This document shows, piece after piece, positions 35,003-47,282 of a stretch of 64,000 bases of DNA. The DNA comes from Echinometra lucunter. Lineage: Eukaryota > Echinodermata > Echinoidea > Camarodonta > Echinometridae. Below the pieces are notes generated by a model. It made no database searches and was not told the origin of the DNA. It saw only the letters and a list, made by a program, of their open reading frames with translations. A program made the translations under genes and the position numbers. Location: positions 1,553,298 to 1,617,297 of the forward strand of contig CM057151.1 of assembly GCA_029962745.1 (NCBI GenBank), in the 5' to 3' direction. Each line of letters begins with the position of its first letter. Within the stretch, counting starts at the first letter, position 1.

Positions 35003-35112
35003 TCCAATGAATGACCCACTATATACTGGCATGTCATATATGTTGATGAGAAAGTGACCTCAGAGGTCAGACAGGTCAGCGGTAATCTAAACATTGCTCA
35101 CCAGACTTGAAG
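35003..35112. repeat. Left arm of a 2-kb-spaced inverted repeat
   Basis: This segment (TGAGAAAGTGACC, CAGAGGTCAG, GGTAATCT, ATTGCTCACCA) is the inverse of 37036-37142. The pair may be the ends of a 2.1-kb element. The interior (35113-37035) shows no transposase. Confidence 0.65.
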
Positions 35113-36029
35113 GTTTATTGCATATAGGTATACATGCAGGTACATTGAGAATATTGCATACCAGTACCAAGTTCACAGTTAAAATAGTTGAGATTTGGTT
35201 ATAACAAAACTATAAGAAAACATTGACTTTATGACCTCTATGACCTGTGACATTTGACCTACTCAACCAAAGTCTAACTCTGGTCTCACTATGGCGATGC
35301 ATATCAGTACTTTTGGTGATGGAGGCACAACAACATTGCATACAGTGTTGTAGTTGTAACCACTTCATTTTTCATTCTGTCATGTCTATAAAATGCAGAG
35401 AAATCATGCTTTAATTCTCTTTGTTATCATTTCTTTTTGTACTGGTATGCAGAATAAATAAAACCTCTCTGCACCTCTTCTTTCCATTTATTTCTCATCA
35501 GTACAGTCAAATTAGGCTTTTTTTCACACAAAAAAAATGTATTGAAAAATTGTGATCAATCTTACAAAAATGATCTGCTGAGCAAGTTTTACCTTCAGTA
35601 ATCCAAGCAACAAAGTAATAAATCAGCTGAAGGAATGTCTGTGCCACATCAATATCAAATGCATTGTACAAACATGTTGCATATACACTGACTGAGATTC
35701 TACAAGGCCTGATTGGAAAGGGTTTAACGCGGGTCGTAACATGCATGTGCCAGCACAATGATAGTGAAGTGCAACTTCGAAATGAATAGATTTTTTTTGT
35801 TGCCATCATTGTAAAAGATGACCAAAAATTATTCACAAATTTATGAAGGTCATACTTTACAGCCTTTTTTTTTAAATACCGAGCATCAAGTGCACTATAA
35901 ACAGGAGTGTATCAAAAGTTTGTTACAATTACCATTAATTGTTATTCAGGAATACGTTACACTGTCAAAACAGAAAAGTGGATGACTGAATAACAAATAA
36001 CCTTGTATGTTTTTCCTTCTCATTTGGAG
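35113..36029. other. Stretch between inverted arms, no gene recognised
   Basis: AT-rich, with a TGACCTCTATGACCTGTGAC-type segment at about 35232. No coding potential is seen. Confidence 0.45.
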
Positions 36030-36240
36030 GCGCTATAGTGGCTCAGTATAGTAGAGCAGCTAGTGGTCTCGTAATCGGGAGTACCCGGGTTCAAAACCAA
36101 AGTGGATGCGCTGATGCCCTTTGGTAAGATACATGTATTAATCCCCATTATTACCAAGTCCTCCGAAGGAAACTTAAAGCCATCGGTCCCCTGGTTGTTT
36201 ACCACAGGCACACGTGCTTTCTTAGCAGTCGGGTAAAATT
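36030..36240 (+). mobile_element. tRNA-Thr-like SINE
   Basis: The head resembles tRNA-Thr(CGT): TAGTGGCTCAGTATAGTAGA, then an anticodon-loop-like TCTCGTAAT, then GGGTTCAAAACC as B box. It is followed by a body containing CTTTGGTAAGAT and TAAAGCCATCGGTCC. Two mismatches in stem positions and the attached body argue against a working tRNA gene. Confidence 0.8.
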
Positions 36241-37035
36241 TTCATAAACAGGGGTGTATAACAGTGTTTTGATCCATTCAAATATGAAAATCGCAACTTA
36301 AAAATGATTTTGTAATTTTCAGGTAAAATTTGACACTGGATACATTTTACTGCATAAACACTCCAGCATGTTATCTTAAAGGAAAACATACAATGGCAAC
36401 TGGAATAAGAATGCTGTATGTGACTATTTTATTTTGCTGTTTTGGATATTATTTAGCAGACCTTTGCAACCAACCTGCACTGCATGAAATGAAAATCTTT
36501 TTCATTAAAAAAAAAATATATATACCTAGATTAACCATATTCATACACTGTATGCTGTTTTTCATTCCATTTTCTTTTACTTACGATATTCATTTTGATT
36601 TCCCTCTATCATCCATGTTTTCTTTTGACAGTCATTTTTGAACATTGCTCTACGTACATCATTAGTTCTTTTTATGCATTAATTTCCCCTTGTTTCCTCT
36701 TTTTTCCCATCATGTGATTTTTCCCCTGCAATTCACCTTCTTCTATATGTTAATTGTGAATTCTATCATGAAATTCCATACAGACCTATACTGAAAGTCT
36801 TCCATAATTCTTACCATATCCTGTGATATTCCCTGTTAATCCCTGTTAATTCGCCTTCATTTTTTATTTCCTTGTAGATCTACACCGTTTCTAAAAACCC
36901 ACATAATTTATCTAAAGGTTGATTTGCAACTACTAAAAATTATCCAAAGCAGCAATATAACATACACATACAGGTACATTCATAATTATTTCTGTTCCCA
37001 TGTGTTCCTTTAAGATGACCTCCTAGGTCAAGTCT
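36241..37035. other. AT-rich stretch, no gene recognised
   Basis: Nothing supportable is seen apart from short low-complexity tracts. Confidence 0.45.
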
Positions 37036-37142
37036 AGTAGGATCTATGAGTCCGTGGTGAGCAATATTAAGATTACCTCTGACCTGACCTCTGACCTCTA
37101 TGGTCACTTTCTCAACATATACAGTGGATCATTCGTCACTTC
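37036..37142. repeat. Right arm of the inverted repeat, with TGACCT half-sites
   Basis: Inverse of 35003-35112. It carries three TGACCT hexamers at 37080-37085, 37085-37090 and 37092-37097. A short (CTTCTA)n-like tract follows at about 37139-37161. Confidence 0.65.
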
Positions 37143-37732
37143 TACTTCTACTTCTACTTCTACAGGAATACTCCGCAGGATCCATATTTTAGGATGTAAT
37201 GAGTAGGAAATACCGAGGGAAATACACTTGAATAGGTGCTTATAGTTGCAGTGCATACTTGTTGGTGCTTAAATACAGAGTGCAAGTAAAACTGGTCCTC
37301 AGCGTAGATGCTGAGTGGAAGAGCTCCCTTGGCTTGTGGAAGCCTCCAAGGAAATGGCATCAAGGGTGTCGTTTAGGAGCGCCTGTGTTATTGAATGAAC
37401 AACACTTGATACAGATTGAACTGTGATGAGCAGCTTCAGATGTTTCAAGAATTTTTATTTGATGTTGAATTGGGTAAGAATTCGCTGAGTTGAATCCATT
37501 TTCCTTTATGCTATATAGCTGTTTCCTGAAACAAAAGACCATGTTAATTTCTACCTTTATTGAAATAGGCTGTTTCCTGAAACAAAAGACTATGTTTCTT
37601 CACTTTGATAATGGGATCCGAGTTTGAACAAATTTCTTATGCCATATACAGGTACAACCTAAATGTCACCATACTGTGGTAACTAGATAATGGTTATTAA
37701 AAAAATATAGTCCTGCTCGATGTATTTAGTCT

Positions 37733-37880
37733 ATCAGGTGGTAGCATCATAAATCTGCCGACTCTAGTTTGAAACCGTGCATGTACTAGTGCCCTTTGGT
37801 AAAGGTATCAATCCTCATTACAAGCTAGGTCCCATGGAGAGGACCTAAAGCCATCGGTCCTCAGGTCGCTTACTAAATAC
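37733..37880 (+). mobile_element. Degenerate SINE of the tRNA-Thr-like family
   Basis: The body matches the SINE at 36030 (CCCTTTGGTAAAGGTATCAA, TAAAGCCATCGGTCC). The tRNA-like head is strongly diverged. Confidence 0.65.
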
Positions 37881-37904
37881 ACACACAAACACATACACTA
37901 ATAT

Positions 37905-37908
<4 letters not shown>

Positions 37909-37967
<59 letters not shown>
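37909..37967. repeat. (TA)n microsatellite
   Basis: About 59 bp of uninterrupted TA, lying about 120 bp before the paralog at 38089. Confidence 0.95.
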
Positions 37968-37969
<2 letters not shown>

Positions 37970-38088
37970 GTATATCACTTACTATAGCTCAAGCACACTA
38001 GAAATACACAATAAATTCAAATACTCATACCGAAATCGGGAAATTGACCATTTCTTGTATATTGATGAGTATAATACGATTGATAATA

Positions 38089-39213
38089 TCTACTGTATGG
38101 CAATTCCAATCCCAACACTACCCACAGACCAACATGACCAAATTGATGATGATAAGTGGCAGCTATGTAAGATTGTTCTTACACAGCGTGACATTAAGGT
38201 ATCCCACAACAGAATAGAAGTCAAGAATAACATTGATAAAGTATGTAAGAAATCAGAAAAAAAATATTTGAATTACCGATATCAGCCACAGACCCTTCGT
38301 CTTCGTTTGCAGTCGAAGATCGTGTCCGTAAAGCAGTCGGTATAGAGGTAGATATCAAGGTGATTAAAAATGGAAATTACCATACATAACAGAGTGGGTT
38401 GTCACAACGAAGAAGTTTATCAACAAACTACGAGAACTAACAAAGGAGGATATTACAACGGAATTGTTTGATGCCAATGAGAACATGTTCATGGGCATGA
38501 TGGGAGATGCAAAGGAAGGAGAGTCTGAAGCAGGAAAAAACAGAAGATTCTGTAATAGATATCATCCTCTTCCAGCCTGTCTTAGCCTTCACGAAGATGG
38601 CAAGAAAATCATTCTACAAAGTCTGTCTGGTTCAAGTTCAGCTTCTCTGAGGAAAAAAGCTGCCAAAGCTTTGCATCAAAAGAAACGGATTTCAGCAGAT
38701 AAAAGGAAAGATAACAAACCATCAACGTCAGGGGTTAACAAAGCTCTGGCACAGAAGCGAAGTAAAACTATCAAAAATCCTAATGTGAACAAGCCTTCCG
38801 CTCCATCGACCACTTGTACAACGAAGCAAAGATTCCTCTAACAAATGAGTGATGAACCAAAGGCTAAAGTGAGGAAGCCTGTGGAAAGTGTTACAGAATC
38901 TGAAAGAGATGATGGTCGAATTGCGAGAGTCAAATCTCATATTCACATCAGATTATTTAACTTTCCTCAATCCCCACCTGGACAGAGGGATGACTCATGA
39001 CTGCAAAGGTGCAGTAGAGACCTTGCTTAGAGAGAAGTTTGGAATGAATGTCGAAATACAGGGGATCGTGTTGGAAAAAGTGAACCCAGAGATATAGTGG
39101 TCAGCCTTTTTTCTGAGAATGACAAGAGCAGAAATTTTGCAAAAAGCCCTCCAAATGCTTCCAGACCATCTTCGAGTGGAAGACATTCCTGGCTACGGAA
39201 AGGGCCCGGGAAA
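38089..39213 (+). pseudogene. Broken copy A of an unrecognised gene with LINE ORF1p-like C-terminus
   Basis: Closely related to copy B at 47836-51383 but lacking its first about 50 codons. Readable segments in order: a block with DQHDQIDDDKWQLCK; a frameshift in an A run at 38366-38370; a block with WKLPY, TEWV, GMMGDA and RRFCN (readable in one frame to 38841); one copy of the segment that became repetitive in copy B (near 38743-38823); then a stop at 38839 (TAA where copy B has CAA) and an ORF1p-like domain with GMNVEI, DRVG and PRDIVVSL, broken by further frame changes. The C-terminal block resembles the RNA-binding domain of LINE ORF1 proteins. No function is proposed for the rest. Confidence 0.7.
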
Positions 39214-39402
39214 GGGGCACTGAAAAGGTCGCATCACTCTGGTCGCCAATTAGTAGTAAAAAAGGACGTATCAGATTCGAGGGGGCACCTATCGTAATAA
39301 TATTAGAAAACAAAGGGGCACGTGATATAGGAAATCGAATTGGAAAAGGGGCACACCGCAGATATTGGAAAGGAAACGTATCAGTAAACTAAAGGGGTAC
39401 TC
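39214..39402 (+). repeat. Shared 3' flank of copy A with repeated AAAGGGGCAC
   Basis: Homology with copy B continues past its stop to about 39402 (copy B: about 51556). The short word AAAGGGGCAC or a variant recurs about every 40-50 bp in both. Confidence 0.75.
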
Positions 39403-40189
39403 ATGGCACTTAAGCATCCTACCCCTCGGCTCCACCGCTCCTGTGGGGGCATACCGTATTGGTTTTTATTTAAGCTGTCTTTTCCGTCCCAGAACTTGAA
39501 GAAATAATTGTGTCCGTCACCCCTTAAAATTGGGGCACGTGCCCCCCTGCCCCAAACCTGATTGACGCCTAGGGACATTTAGGTTTTTTTTTTCCGGTTA
39601 TGAAAGTTTTATTTATACATGTACAGAGTAGTATAAGCTAACGATAAATCATTTACCAAATGTGTGTTGTTCATAGTGTCATGTACTATATAGATTGAGT
39701 TTGCACTCTTTGAAATAGTGCATTATTATGTAGAAGTCTGTACTCTCTGTAATTTAGAGATTTCAAGATCAAAGGCTCTATGATTGTAGGCAAGAGTTTG
39801 ATCCTGCTTTCCTTTAAAGAAAGACTTCCTTTGTCTGCCCTTCTTTTAAGCTACCAATACTGTATCATTTGTAATCATAATTCCACCTCAGCCTGCAATA
39901 TCTGATTCTAAAATCACTCGGAAAAGTCTTATTTTTGAGGGTTCATTATGAAACTATGATATTGCAGTCTCTATGCGCTCCAAAAGACCTTAGGAAATTG
40001 CATTAGGTCCTATTTTTCAGCTGCAGTAACTATGGGTATTCAAGAAAGAAATTTTATTTCAATTCAAGCCGCACGCTGTTTGACTAATCTCGTCATCACG
40101 ACGTATTGTTTGCGTTTAGCGTTTAAGAACAAAGAAAAGAGCAGAACGTCGCCGTGATTAAAGGCTGTAACCCACTGTGAGAACGGAAG
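39403..40189. other. Intergenic stretch, no gene recognised
   Basis: A TTGGGGCACGTGCCCCC near-palindrome lies at about 39531. Otherwise AT-rich with nothing supportable. Confidence 0.45.
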
Positions 40190-41132
40190 ATGCCCAAAAA
40201 TTGAACGTTACTAAAATCACGGGAAGTGAGTAATAATATACTAGAACCTGGTTACAGTATTTAAAAAAAAAATTGCTTGCAAAATCCAGAAACAGGATGT
40301 TTTCGATCAGCAATCACTCTCATTTCAGCAGCAGATGCCCGAATATCATAACATTTTCGCAGCGACGTGTCCGACTAAATTCTGGCGGGAGTGTACATTA
40401 TGAAATAATATAGGTATTTTGTATGTATTTTATTCGCTCGCTGCGCTCTATCATAAAGAATTATTTGGAAAGGCAAACGAATTGCGCACGCAAGGGAGGT
40501 GACTTAATATATTTTAGATATGTAATAGGCCATTGGCGTAAATCCCGGGGGGGGGGATGGGGGATATATCCCCCACTTTTTCGAGAGGGGGAATGACGTG
40601 TACAAATATCCCCACACTTTTTAAGGAAGAAATTATATTTTAAGTAATCAGTTAGTACATTTTTTGATTATCTGTCAAAACGACCATCATATTTAAAAAA
40701 TCATATTTGAAAATGCGATAAAAAACACAGAAAGTTTTTTTTTTTTGCTCGCTCGCTTCGCTCGCTCGACAAAAAAAATCAAAATGTGTGTAAAAAAAAA
40801 AAAGAAGTCGATCATCCCCCCCCCTCCCCCCCACTCCTCAAAGTGGATTTGCGCCGGTGTAATAGGCATAATATGGTGTATTTTGATGACGAAATGATAC
40901 TTTATCATCGAAAGAGCGTGCTTCCCTTGCTCGCTTCGCTCGCTCATAATATTTAGAAACGGCGGTTTGGACAGAAAACAATAGGACCAGCGAGGTAGGC
41001 CTATATCATAATTTGGTGATGAGGTGACCACATTATATATTATTTAAATATCTCACAGGCCTAGAGTGTATTTTGATGTCTAAATAAGACTTCTTTTTAA
41101 AGAAGTTTTTTTTCTTTTGGCTTGCTCGCTTC

Positions 41133-42311
41133 CAGTGTTGCAGTCAAGGCCCAAATCCTCAAGGCCAAGGCTTCAACCTCCAAGGCCAAGGCATGCAAAC
41201 CAAAGGCCAAGGCAAGGCATGAAAACCTCTAGGCCAGGGCCAAGGCCAAGGCATAAGATATAACTAGAAAAGGGGATCAAATAACGAAGGAGGATCGTGC
41301 AGCATAAAAGCAGCATAAAAGTATAAACGTTGACCTTTTAACCTTTTTTAAACGTTGACTTATTCTTAAGTCAGTCAAAAATTGTATCTGTTAACTGTTA
41401 AAGAAGTATTCTGTTTTCTATTAGACATCGAGTCTGTGGCATAAGGAGCCAAAAGTTTTGAGGGGCAGAACATGGCATATGAGGCACAATTTCTAAATAG
41501 TTGCGAGCGAGCCCCCCCCCCCCAAAAAATGACATTTTAAATAAACATTTTGGTGTGGTTAATTTATGTCTTAGACCACCCCCACAACTTCAGAGCAACA
41601 AGGAGTTGCACAATGTTGCACAACATAATTAGGGCTACAGATAATTAAGGATAAAAACATTTGAAATGATAAAGTTGCTGCTCAAGTCTTTATCAGAACA
41701 GACTTCAAACCATTCTCCTTCTTGGAAACCATAGCAAAAGAAGGTTACAACAAAACTTAGTTGAAACAAAAACTACAATAAACTCTATGTCAATCTGACA
41801 TCTGTAAAACTTTATAAAAGTATTTGGAGAGCATGTACACAGCACATTCAATGTCTTTGCAGTGTTCACTACTTAACGCCCCTCCTCCCCTCCCCCAATT
41901 TCTGCAAGCAAATAAAATAAGATTATTGGTGACAAGAAATGCAATGGCAGTGTGTACCCAAGCACCCCCACAGGACTGTAACATACTGCAGTAACATACT
42001 TTTCATTTGTAATTATTATCAAAGTCTTCTAATATTTGCCTAAAATTTTGTGATATATACATTTCCAAGCCTGTTATGACTACATACAATTTGTATTAGA
42101 TTTAAAGATGATTCGTTTTCACTGTACAAAAAAATACAACAAAATATTCAAAATTATACTTGTAAAAGTAAATACCTTGAAATTACCTTGAATTTTTTGG
42201 AGATTTTCAAGGCCTCAAACCCTCAAGGCATGCTCAAGGCCCAAAGCATTGAAAAAACTGGCCTTAAGGCGCCTTAAGGCCAAGGCCTGGCATCAAGGCA
42301 CTACAACACTG
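41133..42311. mobile_element. hAT-like non-autonomous element, 1,179 bp, perfect 8-bp duplication
   Basis: It starts CAGTGTTGCAGT and ends ACTACAACACTG (inverse CAGTGTTGTAGT). The host sequence CTCGCTTC is duplicated at 41125-41132 and 42312-42319. An 8-bp duplication and CAG..CTG ends are the known hAT signature. Both ends inside the termini carry CAAGGCCAAGGC-type repeats. No transposase frame is seen. The insertion split a GCTCGCTTCGC host motif, which confirms the boundaries. Confidence 0.88.
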
Positions 42312-43030
42312 CTCGCTTCGCCTTCGCGCAATAATAAACAAATAGTGTGTATGGGGGTGGGATGGAGAGAGGGGAGTGTGCAGAGGGGGGGGGGGGGGTG
42401 TACACTGGAATGTTAGCAAGAAATTTTCGGCAAATATTTCGATCTTCCCCCATCAAGGGTGTCGATTTGTGGTCGCGGTTGGGGGATGATTGATGACGAA
42501 TATCCTCGGCGAGGGAGCAAAGCGACCAAGCGGGGAGAGGGTGTGGGGTAGAAACTTGAAGGATCGACTAATTATTAAGCAAAGATTAATTCTAAGTCTC
42601 ATCTACTATTCCTTCAATTAACCACACAAGAAATTGTTTTCAAACTGTATCGCAGACGTAGATCCTCATTACTTGAATGGAATATTAAGGAGCCTCATTT
42701 TTATTTTAGTATGAAACATCATGTTCCTTATTCTGTGAACGAGCGAGCCAAAAAATCCAAGTTCTTGTTACAGACATGTTATTTTGTCATCAAAATACAC
42801 TCTGGGCCTATAAGATTATTTGAATGATGGGCCTAAATATTTGACAACCTTGCTGCCAGATATGACTGTTTTAGCACTTAGCTAGTCCAACTGCTTACTC
42901 TCCAAATAACCTTCTATCTGTATAATACGAGCAAGCGAAGCGAGCGAGGAAATATACAGTCTTTTGATAATATAAACATTATCACTGATTATTTCATCAT
43001 CAAAATACACTATATGCCTTTAAGGGTTCT

Positions 43031-43402
43031 AGGACTACTCCCCCGGAGGACAACTCCCCCGGGGACAACTCCCACCTGGCAACTCCCCCGGAGGACAGCT
43101 CCCCCGGAGGGCAACTCCCCCGGAGGACGACTCCCCCGCAGGACGGGTCCCCCGGAGGACATCTCCCCCGGAGGAAAACTCCCCCGGAGGACAACTCCCC
43201 CGAAGACAACTCCCCCGCAGGACAACTCCCCCAGAGGACAACTCCCCCGGAGGACAACTCCCCCGAGGACAACTCCCCCGCAGGACAACTTCCCCCGAGG
43301 ACGACTCCCCCGGAGGACGACTCCCCCGAGGACAACTCCCCCGGAGCACAACTCCCCGGGGGATGACTTCCATCACACAACTCCCCCGGAGGACACCATC
43401 CC
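43031..43402. repeat. C-rich minisatellite, left arm, about 17-18 bp unit
   Basis: About twenty copies of a GGAGGACAACTCCCCC-like unit, ending in a poly-C run. Every frame is open because the unit has no stops; the long proline/arginine or glycine/serine frames are artefacts of this. Confidence 0.95.
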
Positions 43403-45426
43403 CCCCCCCCCCCCTTTAAGGACAAAATTACGCACGAAATTTGTTTTTATGACAACGTCTTGCTCGTGAGGAACTGTAAAATAAATCTTTCCTTTTTATA
43501 AATCAAACTTAAGTAATTAATCCAGTATTTTTTGTTTTTATTACAACTCTCCCGGAGGAGAACAGCTCCTCGGTGATGACAAACGGGGATGGGCGAGGGG
43601 TAGAGGGTTGCTATTCGTTTAATAAGGTATTAGGTCATTTGTCGCTCTAATTGCTAACTTTTTAAAAAATACCTACCCTTTTGCTCCCATTTTTGCGTAC
43701 ACATTCAAGAAAATAAAAACTCTAGTAATGGGTACGCTTTTCCGCCCAAGGGTGTTGGGTTTGACAGCTTCAGCGGCACACTCCCATCGGAACCAAATCT
43801 GATCATGAGAAGAGAGAAAAGAAAGGAATAAAATGAAGAATGGAAAGTGAGGAACCTAAGTAGGAAGCTACAAAAGTAGAGAATGGTCTATCTAGTCGTA
43901 GTCTTCAGGAAAAGGGGGAGATGGCCCACAATCAAGCTTAAGAATAGAAGTCACTTCGCTCGATCAGCAGCCGTGATTGGGTCCCGTTCCTTTTTTTAAA
44001 TCTAAATGCACAATTTTCAGGCAAGATATCATATAAAAATCTTACTTTTTAGGGGAGCGGTCGACCCCTCCCCCCCCCCCCCCCCCCCGAGATCCGGTAT
44101 CCACCCCTTTGTTAAACTCACTGACTATAAATGAAAAGAAAACCTTAACGGAATTTTATATTGAATGCATGTTAATTTCATTTTTGTTAAAGGACTTGCG
44201 CTTCTACGTATTTAGCGTCCAGCGAGCATGTGCGAGTATCATTATTTGCGCTGAAACCACATGAAAACATTAATAATAAAGTACCTCATTCAAGAGTAAA
44301 AGATAAACAAAAAGGAAAAGTCATCGTTAGATTCTTATAATTTGACAAATTTGGACACATACTGAGCTCTGGTATCTAAATTTGCTGATGAAATTAATCA
44401 TTTTTTCTTACTTAGAATATCTACATTCAGCTGACCTGAAACCTAGAGGTTTTATGTATTTGTTCTTCTTCTTATTTTTTTTTTTTATATATTATCGTTT
44501 CGATCCATCACTTCGTCTTCTAATGTAATCATCCAGGCCCAACCCTCCGAACATTATGCCATAATCTTAAAGGTTCTCTTTTGGGGGGGGGGATTGCCCC
44601 ATAGATGTATTTTTGTATACGCGTTTATACTACACCAACTTCCAAACTTCGAAATGTGGCGGGTCATCACCTATCCCCCCCCCACACACACACAACACAC
44701 ACACATTTATAGTCAGTGAGTTTAACAAAGGGGCGGATACCGGATCTCGGGGGGGGGGGGTCGACCGCTCCCCTAAAAAGTAAGATTTTTATATGATATC
44801 TTGCCTGAAAATTGTGCATTTAGATTAAAAAAAAAAAAGGAACGGGACCCAATCACGGCTGCTGATCGAGCGAAGTGACTTCTATTCTTCAGCTTGATTA
44901 TGGGCCATCTCCCCCTTTTCCTGAAGACTACGACTAGATACACCATTCTCTACTTTTGTAGCTTCCTACTTAGTTTCCTCACTTTCCTTTCTTCATTTTA
45001 TTCCTTTCTTTTCTCTCTTCTCATGATCAGATTTGGTTCCGATGGGAGTGTGCCGCTGAAGCTGTCAAACCCAACACCCTTGGGCGGAAAAGCGTACCCA
45101 TTACTAGAGTTTTTTTTTTTCTTGAATGTGTACTTTGGCGCAAAAATGGGAGCAAAAGAGTGGATATTTTTCAAAAAAGTTAGCAATTAGAGCGACAAAT
45201 TACCTAATAACTTATTAAACGAATAGCAACCCTCTACCCCTCGCCCATCCCCGTGTGTGATCCCCGAGGAACTGTTCTCCTCCGGGAGAGTTGTAATGAA
45301 AACAAAAAATACTGGATTAATTACTTAAGTTTGATTTATAAAAAGGAAAGATTTATTTAACAGTTCCTCACGAGCAAGGCGTTGTCATAAAAACAAAATT
45401 TCATGTGCAATTTTGTCCATAAAGAG

Positions 45427-45804
45427 GGGGGGGGGGTGGTCCTCCGGGGGAGCTGTGTGATGGGAGTCATCCCCTGGGGAGTTGTGCTCCGGGGGAGTTG
45501 TCCTCCGGGGTAGTTGTCCTTGGGGGAGTTGTCCTCCGGGGGAGTCGTCCTCGGGGGGAGTTGTCCTTGGGGGGAGTTGTCCTCGGGGGAGTTGTCCTCC
45601 GGGGGAGTTGTCCTTGGGGGGAGTTGTCCTCCGGGGGAGTTGTCCTGCGGGGGAGTTGTCCTCCGGGGGAGATGTCCTCCGGGGGACCCGTCCTGCGGGG
45701 GAGTTGTCCTGCGGGGGAGCTGTCCTCCGGGGGAGTTGTCCTCTGGGGGAGTTGTCAGGTGGGAGTCGTCCCCGGGGGAGTTGTCCTCCGGGGGAGTTGT
45801 CCTG
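45427..45804. repeat. G-rich minisatellite, right arm (inverse of the left array)
   Basis: About twenty copies of CTCCGGGGGAGTTGTC on the + strand, beginning with a poly-G run. It has the same unit as 43031-43402 in inverse orientation. Copies differ by single bases, so the arrays are not identical. Confidence 0.95.
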
Positions 45805-46760
45805 ATACGGCCTTTAAGATATTTGAATGGTATATTTGGTCACCTCGCTGCCACATATAACTCAATTAGCACCTCATGGTCCAATCTTATGCAGTTCAAA
45901 AACACCGTTTCAAATATTACGAGAGGAGCGAGAGAGGAAAAACACATTCTTTTGAAGATAAAAATGTTGTCGTCAAAAATACACTATCGGCAAAATCAAA
46001 TATGTGGCCAATTCGCTTGACTGCCTAATTCGTTTTTCTTCCAAAACTGTCCTGTATCTAAACGTATACGAGTTAGCGCAGCAAGCGATGAACAATTTAC
46101 ACACTTACGCCTAAAATATATCTAAATAGTAAATTCGATCACCTAACCGCCAAATATGACGCTCCAGATCTTTGGCTAGTCGCTTGCCATCTAAAACAAA
46201 GAGAGCAACCGACAAAAAAAAAAAAAAACCCTGTATTTTCCTTAAATTTAAGTAGGATCCATGATTTAACCTTTCAGAATTACCACGAAAATAAACAAGA
46301 TGATTTTGACGATGTACATCTTCCCACAGAATTATAGGACACTTTAACACCTAGCTGCAAAAATATTGTAATATTCGGACATGTTGCTGATGGAATAATG
46401 CTTACTGCTTGAAAATATCATGTTTCTAGATTTTATGAGCAAGCGTAGCAAGCGAGTGAATAAAAGAAATGGATTTTTAAAACACTGAGAACAGCTAGTT
46501 CTAGTATATTATTACTCCGTTCTCGTGATTTTATTAACACACATTTTATCGGCATTTTCCTTGCTCATATTTGGTATGATAGGAATAGGCTATTGGTCAC
46601 AGGTCAATATCTCTTAAAAATTCTTTTAGTTTAGGTCTTCTTGCCGTTCGACACCTTGCAGTTTTAATGTCTTATGACTAGAATGGTATAATATTAGGCT
46701 TGCTGTGACGTCATTACGACTCGGTATTGACTTTGAATAATAGTCTATTATTCAACCCCA

Positions 46761-46950
46761 AATAAGTGGTTGATTGCACATGAATTGAGAAGTGAATTTT
46801 TTGCTTCTTTGATTGTTCAATGGAATTTGCTCATATTTTGACACCAATGTATTTCGTCGAAAGCAGTTCCCCTAGGCGATGTATGTACCGTTGACAAAGA
46901 AGTGATGTGATGTGCTCCCCTATTTATAAACATGTTGTGTGCTGATCTGT
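46761..46950 (+). repeat. Segment duplicated at 56050-56790, without the MITE insert
   Basis: Shares TTGCACATGAATTGAGAA, TATTTTGTCGAAAGCA-like and GAAGTGATGTGATGTGCTCC with the 56-kb locus. There the homology is interrupted by a 553-bp MITE; here the corresponding position (46865-46874) is uninterrupted. Confidence 0.8.
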
Positions 46951-47282
46951 TTACCTTCATTTTTGCTGTATAACTGGAATGATATCGAATACCACAGAAT
47001 CATGTAAGTATTCAACCTCCTCATTCTAAATCTTCTCTGGTAACTTCTCAAATTATCTTTTGTAATGTGAAATGTCTTATGCAGTATATATTTTGACGAA
47101 ATTACATTATCATGATTCGTAAATTTTTGGGGCACCATCTCCTAAACAAAGCTGTGCCGGTGAAGCAAATGCCTAGATTATTTGGTAATTATTAAGAATT
47201 CAAATATATCACATTCCATCAAACTTTCAACTTGCAATGTAGAGCAAAGTATTTTTTCACATTCGTATATTCAAACGATTGA

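Larger units (their letters stand above)
43025..45809. mobile_element. 2,785-bp fold-back element with 1.1-kb arms and 9-bp duplication
   Basis: The left arm (43025-44132) and right arm (44704-45809) are inverted copies around a 571-bp spacer. Matching landmarks include TCTCCCGGAGGAGAACAG (43547) with its inverse at about 45277, and GATCCGGTATCCACCCCTTT (44090) with its inverse near 44729. GCCTTTAAG is duplicated at 43016-43024 and 45810-45818. A related unit at about 42788-42830 reads across the site without the insert. Long arms with a 9-bp duplication resemble Mutator-like or fold-back elements; the class is inference. The outermost 370 bp of each arm is a C/G-rich minisatellite. No protein is seen. 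Confidence 0.85.
40190..46620. repeat. Repeat-rich block of degenerate units, nested insertions
   Basis: Diverged units carry GTGTATTTTGATGACGAAAT, a GCTCGCTTCGCTCGCTC-type motif and GCAGCGAGGTGTCCG-type segments. They run forward at about 40190-41124 and inverted at about 42780-43015 and 45819-46620. AGTAATAATATACTAGAAC at about 40231 is inverse to GTTCTAGTATATTATTAC at about 46498, giving the block inverted outer ends. The family also occurs at about 57370-57870. A hAT-like element and a fold-back element are inserted in it. Confidence 0.6.

Noticed and set aside
36030..36100. tRNA-Thr gene
   Set aside because: The tRNA-like head continues into a SINE body shared with other loci and has mismatches in stems; the same family occurs at 37733 and 47283.
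43000..43469. Four long open frames on both strands (proline/arginine- or glycine/serine-rich)
   Set aside because: The 17-18 bp C/G-rich repeat contains no stop codon in any frame, so long frames are automatic. The same happens at 45482-46020.
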